The notes under the pieces are model-generated. The model had not been told where the DNA came from. It worked only from the letters and a program-made list of their open reading frames with translations, and did not search any database. From assembly GCF_027594825.1 (NCBI RefSeq), contig NZ_CP088930.1, forward strand, positions 4,835,019-4,899,018: 64,000 nucleotides of DNA, in the 5' to 3' direction. Made by a program: the position numbers and the translations under genes. Below are positions 17,829 through 25,388 of the stretch, in pieces. Every line of letters begins with the position of its first letter. Position 1 is the stretch's first letter. This DNA is from Serratia liquefaciens. Its GTDB lineage: Bacteria > Pseudomonadota > Gammaproteobacteria > Enterobacterales > Enterobacteriaceae.

Positions 17829-18658
17829 TAGGAGGCCGGGGGATCAATCAGGTGAATGTGCTCACGGCTTTCATGGAACAGTCTTCGACAAAGAATGCGA
17901 TAACAGTCTCGGTCGAACTCATCGGCCGGGAAACTGAGCTTTTCGGCGGCAGACAGCGACGGTGCAGTACCGAGGTAGAACCAGTTGCTGATGACGTGGA
18001 AGGCTTTAAGTTGGCCTTGTCGTTCCTCGATGGCGATCCTGCCGGGGAATGGCCAGTGCCGCACCTGGGCCTGCTCCAGGGCGCCAAGCAGTCTGCTCTG
18101 GTGCGCTTGCGGGGTCTCTTTGCCACAGCATACGCCCGCGCATTTGCCTAATTGATGGCGAAAGCAGGGTTGTCCGGGGCGTCCTTTTTCAATATCCAGG
18201 TACGTCAGGCAGAGCTGTTCCCGATCGGCAATGTCGATCAGAAAATCGACGGCCGCCGCACGCCGCAGGAACAGGCCGTATAAGTTAGGCGTTCGGGAAA
18301 AGTCTAGCGCATCGCTGTATACGATACGCGTTTGGGAGTCCTGCACCTGCAGCGCGCATAGCCGGCGGATTTTACGCAGCCGCTTGTTGTAGAGCGGGCT
18401 TTGCTGTTTAACCAGGGAGGATTCAAGCAGCAGTGCACCAATCTCCCCCACGGTTTCGATGCAGGTTATGCGGCGGGTGGCGGCCAACAACCGAGCTTCG
18501 CGCGGATTGCGCAGATGAGACTGAACACGGCGGCGAATGTTGACGCTCTTACCTATGTAGAGGGGATGGGCGCCGTTGTCGCCGTGAAAGAAATAAACCC
18601 CGCAGCTCTGCGGCAGGTTGGCGACCTCTCCGGTCAGATGTTCAGGGTATTGATACAT
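17825..18658 (-). CDS. cho: Excinuclease Cho (UvrC N-terminal homologue)
   Basis: 277-aa endonuclease that makes the 3' incision in UvrABC repair as an alternative to UvrC. The GIY-YIG domain is at about residues 18-95 (GVYFFHGDNG...PLYIGKSVNIRRR) and the cysteine-rich block CAGVCCGKE is shared with UvrC/Cho. It lacks the UvrB-binding, RNase H-like and HhH parts of UvrC, as expected. It starts about 16 residues later than E. coli Cho because in-frame stops precede this ATG. No ribosome-binding site or obvious LexA box is visible upstream, although E. coli cho is SOS-induced. Confidence 0.92.
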   Translation of the reverse strand: MYQYPEHLTGEVANLPQSCGVYFFHGDNGAHPLYIGKSVNIRRRVQSHLRNPREARLLAATRRITCIETVGEIGALLLESSLVKQQSPLYNKRLRKIRRLCALQVQDSQTRIVYSDALDFSRTPNLYGLFLRRAAAVDFLIDIADREQLCLTYLDIEKGRPGQPCFRHQLGKCAGVCCGKETPQAHQSRLLGALEQAQVRHWPFPGRIAIEERQGQLKAFHVISNWFYLGTAPSLSAAEKLSFPADEFDRDCYRILCRRLFHESREHIHLIDPPASY

Positions 18659-18807
18659 GGGCTATCAGAAACTCACGGCTTATAAGGAAGTGGGGCATCA
18701 CGCCAATGATAATATTTTCTTATTATAATTCACACCCGGCTTTCGGCTAACGCTAAGAGTTGAGATTTGTTATCATTTGCAAAAATTTTATCTATAGGGA
18801 GATAGAG

Positions 18808-19008
18808 ATGCGTAAAGCGCTAATAATGGCTCTGGGTGTGATGGTACTGTCAGGCTGTGCGGGTCAACAAGACGACTATGAGTCGCGTAACAAAGCCTCT
18901 GCAGATCCTTCGGGCGGCAAAGAGTGGAAGGAGTTTGTCGCGCCTTTGTCCGTCAAAACACAAACGCCGGGCGAGCGGGAAATGAAGCGCGCAACCCGCC
19001 AGAACTGA
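18808..19008 (+). CDS. Small lipoprotein, 66 aa
   Basis: Signal peptide with lipobox LSGC (Cys at residue 17-18); residue +2 is Ala, predicting the outer membrane. The remaining 48 residues are hydrophilic and end in basic residues; no family recognised. The ATG at 18808 has GGGAG six nt upstream; an earlier ATG at 18760 lacks a site and would hide the signal peptide. Followed by a strong terminator, so monocistronic. Confidence 0.8.
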   Translation: MRKALIMALGVMVLSGCAGQQDDYESRNKASADPSGGKEWKEFVAPLSVKTQTPGEREMKRATRQN

Positions 19009-19017
19009 TTTACTATA

Positions 19018-19040
19018 AAGCCCACTTGCGTGGGCTTTTT
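19018..19040 (+). terminator. Rho-independent terminator
   Basis: AAGCCCAC-TTGC-GTGGGCTT followed by T-run, ten bp after the lipoprotein stop. Confidence 0.9.
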
Positions 19041-19127
19041 GCATTCTGAACAGGCTACGGGCAAGCGGATTGGTATCGCCTGCGATACCCCATCAACGAA
19101 TAGGTCTGTTTTAAAAGGAAGGGAATC

Positions 19128-19574
19128 ATGAGAAAAATTCATTCAGGATCCGAAACTCGCCTGTCGGCAGTATTGCTTGTTATTGCAACGCTGTTGTTAG
19201 CAGGCTGCTCGGGGACGGACACTGCGGCTAAACCTGAGGTAGCTGGAGGCGAAGTCGATGACCTTTTTGCTGGATTGGAAGGTAAAACGGCGCCAGCAGC
19301 ACCTGGGCAAGAGATCAACCGATATCTCATGCAGATCACCGCGGCTATACAAAATCATTTTCACTATGACAGCGTTTACGCCGGCAAGGAATGCTCATTA
19401 CGACTCAAGTTGGCTCCGGATGGCATGCTGTTGGATGTCCGGGCTGAAGGCGGTGACCCCGCGCTTTGCCGTGCGGCTGTAGTGGCAACCGCAAATGCCA
19501 GCTTTCCCAAACCCCCGACACCGGCGGTTTACGCTGTGGTTAAGAATGCCGCGCTGGAATTTCGTCCCCAATGA
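19128..19574 (+). CDS. Lipoprotein with TolA C-terminal (domain III-like) domain
   Basis: 148-aa protein with a signal peptide and lipobox LLAGC (Cys about residue 26; +2 Ser predicts the outer membrane), a short linker, then a domain from about residue 60 to the end very similar to TolA domain III: SVYAGKECSLRLKLAPDG, MLLDVRAEGGDPALC, FPKPPTPAVYAVVKNAALEF. TolA is normally an inner-membrane protein with a long helical domain II; both the membrane anchor and domain II are missing here and are replaced by a lipid anchor. In TolA this domain contacts TolB/Pal, colicins and filamentous phage g3p. The role of this stand-alone version is unknown; inference only: modulation or decoy of Tol contacts. 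AAGGAAGGG precedes the ATG. Confidence 0.87.
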   Translation: MRKIHSGSETRLSAVLLVIATLLLAGCSGTDTAAKPEVAGGEVDDLFAGLEGKTAPAAPGQEINRYLMQITAAIQNHFHYDSVYAGKECSLRLKLAPDGMLLDVRAEGGDPALCRAAVVATANASFPKPPTPAVYAVVKNAALEFRPQ

Positions 19575-19587
19575 TCCGGAGCCGCCG

Positions 19588-20082
19588 TTAAAACAGCTGA
19601 CCGACGGACATCAGGGCCACGGCCCACACCCCGGCAGACAGCGCACTGGCACAATAGACCTGTTTGCGCGGCAGGGCGATCATGCCGGCAACCAATGGCA
19701 CGGTATAGCGCATCACGGCCAGAAAGCGCGATATAAACAGCAGCGGGATGCCGTTGTTCTCTAACGCGGATTGCGCCTTGTTTAATGCGCCGTGGTATCT
19801 GGCCGGTAGCCAGTTCCCGCTTTGGCGCTTTTGCAGCCATGCGCCGCAATGGAAAGACAAAACGGAGCCGAGCAGGGCACCCAGGGTTATCGCCGCCCAG
19901 ACATGAGCGTCGGCCAGCACCGGCTTGCCGGCGACAATGCCCAGCATCAACGTCACCGATGCGGGCGGCAGAACCGAAGAAACGAAAATGACCGACTTGC
20001 CCAACGCAAACAGAAAAATCAGCAGCAACAGGAAGCCGGGCTCCGGGCTGTATTGGGTGATAATAGCGGTTAATGTCTCCAT
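19588..20082 (-). CDS. DedA/VTT-domain membrane protein
   Basis: 164-aa inner-membrane protein of the DedA (SNARE-associated/VTT) family. Family features are the N-terminal hydrophobic re-entrant region, LGALLGSVLSFHCGAWL (the G-x-x-x-G/Y motif region), and FISRFLAVMRYTVPLVAGM, which carries the conserved R-x3-R-x2-P-type signature. DedA proteins flip lipids such as undecaprenyl phosphate or PE. GAGG seven nt before the ATG at 20080-20082 sets the start; a longer open frame in another phase is a shadow. Confidence 0.87.
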   Translation of the reverse strand: METLTAIITQYSPEPGFLLLLIFLFALGKSVIFVSSVLPPASVTLMLGIVAGKPVLADAHVWAAITLGALLGSVLSFHCGAWLQKRQSGNWLPARYHGALNKAQSALENNGIPLLFISRFLAVMRYTVPLVAGMIALPRKQVYCASALSAGVWAVALMSVGQLF

Positions 20083-20163
20083 GGATGACCCTCAAAAAAT
20101 GTAGGGTCAGTGTCTCATTCACCGCTTCAATATAAGCTAAATCGAATGGGCTTCAGCCCAGGC

Positions 20164-21477
20164 TTATCCACTAACCTGAGCTTGACGTTCGGCGCTCTGC
20201 GTAGCCCACCCTTTGAGTGCAAAAATCAGCGCGGCGCACAGCAAAGAGAAAATTGCCAGTACGATCAGGCCTGCATGCGGGCTATCGAAGCGCAGTTCTG
20301 CCTCGGTGCGGATTAGCGGTGCCAGGAAACTGAACAGTGCGCCCAGCGTGGTGCAAAAACCGATGCCGGCCGCCAGCGCCGGGCCTGAAAGTATCTGCGC
20401 CGGTAAGGTCCAGAATATCGGCTGTACCGCCAGGAAGCTGACGGCGCAAAAGCACAGCGCAATAATGGCAATAGTCGGACCGGCATAGGACGAGACAACC
20501 AAACCCAGTGCGGCAATCACCATACAGCCGATGGCGATGGGCAAGCGGCGGGAGGTTTTGCGGTCGGCATAACGCGGGATGTAATAGACCCCAAATGCAG
20601 AAACGGCCCAGGGAATTGCCGCTACCAGCGATGCCTTAAACCCGATAGTGGTACCCATCAGCGAGGCCACCTGCGAGGGCAGAAAAAACAACAGGCCATA
20701 CACGCCGACCTGAATGGTGCCGTAAATAAAAGCCAGGTGCCAAACCTTGGTATTTTTCAACGCCTCTCTCACGCTGCTGGCCTCGGTATTTTTTTGCTCC
20801 AGGGCCAACTGTGCCACCAATGCCTGCTTCTCTTCCGGGTTAAGAAATCGCGCCTTGGCCGGGCTGTCGTCAAGATAGAAATAGGCGAAGATCCCCAACA
20901 CGACGGCCGGTAAGCCTTCCAGAACAAACATCCAGAACCAGCCTGGCCGCCCCAGCACACCGTGCATTTCGAGCAGCGCACCCGAAATGGGCGAGCCGAG
21001 CGTCAAGGCCGCGGGAACGCCAAGCACAAAAATACCAATCACCGAAGCCCGGACCTTGTTGGGGAAATAAAGGGAGGCCAGCAACAGAATACCGGGGTAG
21101 AAGCCGGCCTCCGCCAATCCCAGCAGGAAGCGCAGGGCAATAAATTGATATTCGTTGCTGACGAAACCGGTACAGGCGGACAATGCCCCCCACACCGCCG
21201 TGGTGGCGCTAAGCCAGACTTTCGCCCCCAGCTTGTTCATCATCAGATTGGCCGGGATCCCGAAGATGGCGTAAGCCGCGAAGAAAATGCCAGCGCCCAA
21301 TGCGAAGGCGGATTGCGACAGGGCAATATCCACCGACATCGCCTCCTTGGCAAAGCCCACGTTTACCCGATCGATAAAGGCGACGAAATACAGAGAGAAC
21401 ATCAGGGGGATCAATCTGCGCCACGTTTTTTTAATCGCCGAATTGAGCGCGGAACTGGTGTTGGTCGTATTACTCAC
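20164..21477 (-). CDS. MFS transporter, anion:cation symporter type
   Basis: 437-aa major-facilitator protein of the ACS/phthalate-tartrate family with 12 predicted helices. Evidence: LMFSLYFVAFIDRVNVGFAK at helix 1, a typical ACS signature, and GLAEAGFYPGILLLASLYFP at helix 4, diagnostic for the group. Substrates are usually organic acids or sugar acids; none can be assigned. The start is GTG (21475-21477) with GAGAGGG six nt upstream. No enzyme genes adjoin it. An inverted repeat (21584-21616) in the upstream region may be a regulatory site. Confidence 0.88.
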   Translation of the reverse strand: MSNTTNTSSALNSAIKKTWRRLIPLMFSLYFVAFIDRVNVGFAKEAMSVDIALSQSAFALGAGIFFAAYAIFGIPANLMMNKLGAKVWLSATTAVWGALSACTGFVSNEYQFIALRFLLGLAEAGFYPGILLLASLYFPNKVRASVIGIFVLGVPAALTLGSPISGALLEMHGVLGRPGWFWMFVLEGLPAVVLGIFAYFYLDDSPAKARFLNPEEKQALVAQLALEQKNTEASSVREALKNTKVWHLAFIYGTIQVGVYGLLFFLPSQVASLMGTTIGFKASLVAAIPWAVSAFGVYYIPRYADRKTSRRLPIAIGCMVIAALGLVVSSYAGPTIAIIALCFCAVSFLAVQPIFWTLPAQILSGPALAAGIGFCTTLGALFSFLAPLIRTEAELRFDSPHAGLIVLAIFSLLCAALIFALKGWATQSAERQAQVSG

Positions 21478-21875
21478 GGGTTACCCTCTCAAACAGGTTG
21501 AACGACTGGGGCCGGCGTAATACCGGCAGTTTGCCTGCACCCATTGCCACTGCGGAACATTCATCGTCGGTCTTGGCTTTCACTAAAGGCCTAAAGGACT
21601 AATGGTCAGGCCTTTAATGGCAAAAAAAACGGCGATGAACGCCATCCTGGCCTATGCAGCCACGGTAAATCTGTTGATAGAAACCAAAAATTGACAATTG
21701 GTTAACCTGAAATTCACACATGGCCGGTCGTGATTCAAGCCTGCTGATGAATATCTGTGCGCGTAATCACTGAATGACAAACTTTGAATTATCACTACGA
21801 TTAATAAAGGCAAAGTCTGTTCTTCAAAGGTAGAGTGGCCCAGGATGACAGATAAACTGAAAGGGAAAAGACGCC
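21478..21875. other. Divergent intergenic region of MFS and monooxygenase genes
   Basis: About 400 bp without a gene. It contains a 9-bp inverted repeat TAAAGGCCT (21584-21592)/AGGCCTTTA (21608-21616) and AT-rich sequence to the right that should hold the promoter of the gene at 21876. Confidence 0.5.
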
Positions 21876-22175
21876 ATGCTAAAGGTGATTGCTGAAGATT
21901 TTATCAAGCTCGACCGCATTGAAACGGTGATGCCGCTGTATCAGGAATTGGTAGAAAAAACCCGTCAGGAGGCACTCTGCCTCTCTTATGAGTTGTTTAT
22001 TGACCATCAGGATCCGGGGCATTTTATTTTCGTCGAGGAGTGGCCCGACCGGGCGGCGTTGGACGTGCACTGTCAAACCGAACATTTCAGACGCCTGGTG
22101 CCGTTAATCAATCAGCACCAGAGCAAACCTTGTACCTTTTTGTTTATGCAGCCTTTTCCCTCAGAGAAAAGTTAA
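21876..22175 (+). CDS. Antibiotic biosynthesis monooxygenase (ABM) domain protein
   Basis: 99-aa single-domain dimeric alpha-beta barrel protein of the ABM/quinol monooxygenase (YgiN-like) type. Typical pattern: short beta strand, helix with PLYQELVEKTRQE, then CLSYELFIDHQDPGHFIFVEEW and a final helix with HCQTEHFRRL. Members are cofactor-free quinol oxygenases or dioxygen-handling enzymes. GGGAAAAGACGCC precedes the ATG. Not linked to an obvious pathway; it is convergent with the acyl-CoA operon at 22281. Confidence 0.87.
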   Translation: MLKVIAEDFIKLDRIETVMPLYQELVEKTRQEALCLSYELFIDHQDPGHFIFVEEWPDRAALDVHCQTEHFRRLVPLINQHQSKPCTFLFMQPFPSEKS

Positions 22176-22181
22176 CCAGGC

Positions 22182-22205
22182 AAAAAAATCCCCGCACAGC
22201 GGGGT
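22182..22205 (-). terminator. Terminator of the acyl-CoA/ALAS-like operon
   Basis: CCCCGC-TGT-GCGGGG on the minus strand is followed by ATTTTTTTG. It lies 76 bp beyond the crotonase stop and so ends the five-gene operon. Confidence 0.85.
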
Positions 22206-22280
22206 CAATGGCTTCTCAAACACGGTCTTGTAGTGATTAAAAATTAGACTGCGAATGATTGCCATTCCTTCAGAATGCTC

Positions 22281-23000
22281 TTAAAAGCCTTTTGCCGCCA
22301 ACCGCACCTGATCGACCCAACTTTGTTGGTAATCAAAGCTGGGGGCCTCATGTTGCGCCATTCCATGACGAACTATGGCTTTTACCGCCTGGGTAGCCAA
22401 CGGGTTTTTCTGGGCAATTTGCTGGGCGATCAGCCGTGCGTCCTCCAGAGCGCTTCCCTCGCTGATACGTGAAATAACCCCGTGCCGCCAGGCCTCCTCC
22501 GCGCCTATCAAGCGGCCGGTCAGCAACCAGTCGAGGGCGATATAGGGGGAGATGCGCGCCGGCAGGCGTGAACATCCTCCTTGTGCTGCAATCAGCCCCA
22601 GCCCGGTCTCCGGGAAACTGAATTGCGCATCTCGCCCGGCTACGATCAGGTCGCAGGCCAGCGCTATTTCAAACCCTCCACCGAAGGCGATACCGTCCAC
22701 GGCGGCGATAATCACCTTGGTGAGCTGCGCATGCACCAGGCCGGCAAAGCCTTCCGGCTCGACCACCGGAAGTTCGCCCTGTTGAAATGCTTTGACGTCC
22801 ATCCCGGCGGAGAACACCTGCGGCTGCCCGGTCAACAGGATCACCCGAACCTTGTCATCCTGCTCGGCCTGTTGCAGATAGCGTTGGATCAGGCGAGCCA
22901 TCGCCAAATTGATGGCGTTCTTTTTTTCCGGCCGGTTCAGGGTAATCACGGCGATGCCGTCCTGTTGCTCATACAGCACCGGTGGCGGCAGGTCAGTCAT
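22281..23000 (-). CDS. Enoyl-CoA hydratase/isomerase (crotonase)
   Basis: 239-aa crotonase-fold enzyme. The oxyanion segments SAGMDVKAF and GIAFGGGFEIALACDLIVAG are clear. Both catalytic acids of classical enoyl-CoA hydratases appear kept (Glu in GGFEIA and Glu in FPETGLGL), so hydration of 2-enoyl-CoA is plausible. It is shorter than typical (about 255-260 aa). Last gene of the operon; its start overlaps the end of the MFS gene by 8 bp, with GGGAG nine nt before the ATG. Role inferred: processing of the acyl-CoA chain for the ALAS-like enzyme. Confidence 0.9.
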   Translation of the reverse strand: MTDLPPPVLYEQQDGIAVITLNRPEKKNAINLAMARLIQRYLQQAEQDDKVRVILLTGQPQVFSAGMDVKAFQQGELPVVEPEGFAGLVHAQLTKVIIAAVDGIAFGGGFEIALACDLIVAGRDAQFSFPETGLGLIAAQGGCSRLPARISPYIALDWLLTGRLIGAEEAWRHGVISRISEGSALEDARLIAQQIAQKNPLATQAVKAIVRHGMAQHEAPSFDYQQSWVDQVRLAAKGF

Positions 23001-24165
23001 GGGCTTTTTCTCCCTGGAAGAACACGAGCGTCAGCAGCAGGGCGATGGCCCCCAGCGGCAATGAAAACAGCGGCAGGTAATAGGCAGGCAAGGTATACAG
23101 CGTCAGGCCGCCGAGCATGCCCCCCGCCGCAATGCCGGCATACAATACCGAGCTGTTCAGCGACACCGTCAGCGCGCCAAAACGTTTGGACAGCGACAAC
23201 AAGTGGTGCTGAATAGGTACCAGATACATCCAGCCGGTAATCCCCCACACCAGAAATATTGCCAGCACCCACCAGGGGGAAGTGACGTAAAAGGCCAGCA
23301 GGAACAGCGAGAGGGTTTGAATCGACACGGAAAACAGCAGGACAAATTTACTGCCGAAGGTATCGGTCAATAAACCGGAAACGAAATTGCCGATGACGGC
23401 CCCAATACCGAATATCAGCAGCGCGATGGGCAAAATCGCCTCCGGGCCCAACTGAGTATTCTTCAGCAATACGCTCACATAGCTGTAAACAATATGTTCG
23501 GAGCAGACGGCGAAGAAAGTGATCAGCAGCGTGGTCAGCACTGCCTTTTGCCGTAGCGGGGCCAACCGCTCTTTCAGCGTATGTTTCCCCGGCGCGGCGA
23601 TGGCGTTCAGCGCCAGTGAAAGCCCCAGTAGCGCAACGGCACCTAACAGGGCGATCAGCAGGAAGATCTCCCGCCAGCCGATCAGCTTGGCCAGGAAGGT
23701 GCCAAAGGGAATGCCCAGCGCGATAGCCAGCGTCATGCCGCCATACACAATCGATATCGCCAGCCCGCGGCGTTTTTCCGATACTAATCCGACCGCGGCG
23801 GCGGCGGCCTGCGGCGTGTAGCAAGCCGCCCCCAGCGCCGCCAGTACGCGCCCGGCAGAGATTTGCAAAAAGCTGTTGGCGTAGGCGCAAACCAGGTTAC
23901 CGGCGATAAACAACAGCAGAGCCAGCTGCAAGATATGTTTGCGGTTGAGGTTGCCCAGCAGCCAGGCGGTCAGCGGAGCGAACACCATATAGGCCAGGGC
24001 GAAGACCGAGATTAACTGCCCCGCCTGCGCGGGGCTGACGGCAAAGGTGCCGGAAATCTCGTCAAGTATGCCGGCGACGATAAACGCATCGGTACCGATG
24101 GCAAAGGTGCCGGTAGCCATCAGGCACAGCGTAAGAAAATGGCCGTTATAGTCCGTCAACTTCAT
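22993..24165 (-). CDS. MFS transporter (DHA1/AraJ-like exporter)
   Basis: 390-aa major-facilitator protein of the 12-helix DHA1 drug/metabolite antiporter class (helix 1 TGTFAIGTDAFIVAGILDEI with the conserved D in motif D1; motif A region LGNLNRKHILQLALL; helix 5 motif C-like GGMTLAIALGIPFGTFLA). This class exports small molecules using the proton gradient. It overlaps its upstream neighbour by 4 bp and its downstream neighbour by 8 bp, so it is co-translated with biosynthetic enzymes and is the likely exporter of their product. Confidence 0.9.
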   Translation of the reverse strand: MKLTDYNGHFLTLCLMATGTFAIGTDAFIVAGILDEISGTFAVSPAQAGQLISVFALAYMVFAPLTAWLLGNLNRKHILQLALLLFIAGNLVCAYANSFLQISAGRVLAALGAACYTPQAAAAAVGLVSEKRRGLAISIVYGGMTLAIALGIPFGTFLAKLIGWREIFLLIALLGAVALLGLSLALNAIAAPGKHTLKERLAPLRQKAVLTTLLITFFAVCSEHIVYSYVSVLLKNTQLGPEAILPIALLIFGIGAVIGNFVSGLLTDTFGSKFVLLFSVSIQTLSLFLLAFYVTSPWWVLAIFLVWGITGWMYLVPIQHHLLSLSKRFGALTVSLNSSVLYAGIAAGGMLGGLTLYTLPAYYLPLFSLPLGAIALLLTLVFFQGEKAHD

Positions 24166-25373
24166 CCTGCTCTCCGTAACGTATTGGCGGCCCAGACTTT
24201 GCTCAGCGCCGCCAGGAAATACTCCACATCCTCATGAGTATGGGCCGAGGTCGGCGTAACCCGCAAACGCTCGCTGCCGGCCGGCACCGTCGGGGCATTG
24301 ACCGGTTGCACGTAAATATCGTACTCATCGAGCAGTTGTTTGCTGATGTGTTTGTTCCTGTGTGGATCGCCGACCAGCACCGGCAGAATATGGCTGTCCT
24401 CCGAGACCAGTGGAATACCGGCGGTGCGCAGGCCGGATTTCAGGTGATCGATAATCGCCAGCAGATGTTTGCGTTGGTTGTCATGCTCCAGGTTGTATTT
24501 GAAGCTGGCCAGCGCCGCCGCCACCACCGGCGCGGGGGAGGAGGTGCTGAAGACGAACGCCGGTGCCCAACTGCGCACGGCTTCGACCACCACGCGCGGC
24601 GCAGCGATATAGCCACCGGCAGCGCCGTAGGACTTACCAAAGCCCCCCTGAATGATGGTGATCTTGTCCAGCAGGCCCAGTTGTTCGGCATAACCCAGGC
24701 CCCGCTGGCCGTAAACGCCGGCGGAGTGGATTTCGTCCAGATAAGTCAGCGCCTGATGTTTCTCCGCCAGCGCGACAATCTGCGCCAGCGGGGCAAAGTC
24801 GCCGTCCATCGAATAGAGCGATTCGAAGGCGATCAGCTTGGGACGCTGCGGATCGGCTTCCTGCAGCAGCTCGGCCAGGTGCGCAACGTCATTGTGGCGA
24901 AAGATTTTCTTCTCTGCTTTGCTGTAGCGAATGCCGTAAATCATCGAAGCATGGTTCAGCTCATCAGAAAAAACGATCAGGTTGGGAATGGCGTCGCACA
25001 GCGTCGAGAGTGTGGCGTCATTAGCCCCAAAGCCGGTGGTGAACAACAGCGCGGACTCCTTGCCGTAGGCCGTGGCCAGCAAGGTTTCCAACTCGCTGTG
25101 GTAGATCGAAGTGCCGGAAATACTGCGTGCCCCGCAGGTACCCAGCCCGACACGGTTTACCGCCTCGGTGGTGGCCAGAATAACCTTGGGGTGATGGCTC
25201 ATCGCCAGATAGTCATTGGAGCACCAGACGTTCAGACGACGCTCACCCTGTTGCCCGTGGCTGGTGGCCCAGGGTTTATCCAGTACGCTGCGTTCCAGGT
25301 TGAGGAACTCGCGGAACCGGCCCTGTTTTTTGGTTTCGGCCAGTTTTTCTTCAAGAATGTTCAATACGCTCAT
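24162..25373 (-). CDS. 5-aminolevulinate synthase-like alpha-oxoamine synthase
   Basis: 403-aa PLP enzyme of the alpha-oxoamine synthase family, closest by eye to 5-aminolevulinate synthase (ALAS). Conserved: Arg21, CSNDYLAMSHHP (Asn53), LNHASMI, FESLYSMDGD, DEIHSAGVYG, PLP lysine Lys247 in GGFGKSYG, and VPAGSERLRVTP. Gammaproteobacteria make ALA from glutamyl-tRNA, so this is not needed for heme. Two residues that bind the succinyl carboxylate in Rhodobacter ALAS (Thr83, Asn85) are Ala82 and Ser84 here, while Arg21 is kept, so the acyl-CoA partner is probably not succinyl-CoA. It should condense an amino acid (glycine or alanine) with an acyl-CoA to an aminoketone. Embedded between a thiolase and an exporter. 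Product unknown. Confidence 0.9.
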   Translation of the reverse strand: MSVLNILEEKLAETKKQGRFREFLNLERSVLDKPWATSHGQQGERRLNVWCSNDYLAMSHHPKVILATTEAVNRVGLGTCGARSISGTSIYHSELETLLATAYGKESALLFTTGFGANDATLSTLCDAIPNLIVFSDELNHASMIYGIRYSKAEKKIFRHNDVAHLAELLQEADPQRPKLIAFESLYSMDGDFAPLAQIVALAEKHQALTYLDEIHSAGVYGQRGLGYAEQLGLLDKITIIQGGFGKSYGAAGGYIAAPRVVVEAVRSWAPAFVFSTSSPAPVVAAALASFKYNLEHDNQRKHLLAIIDHLKSGLRTAGIPLVSEDSHILPVLVGDPHRNKHISKQLLDEYDIYVQPVNAPTVPAGSERLRVTPTSAHTHEDVEYFLAALSKVWAANTLRRAG

Positions 25374-25388
25374 ACGGAATTCCTTGCA

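Noticed and set aside
17825-18760. LexA box upstream of cho
   Set aside because: Searched for CTG-N10-CAG near the start; none found, so SOS control is not claimed.
19529-20122. 197-codon minus frame overlapping the DedA gene
   Set aside because: The 19588-20082 frame gives a DedA protein with a good ribosome site; the other is out of phase and Arg/Gly-rich.
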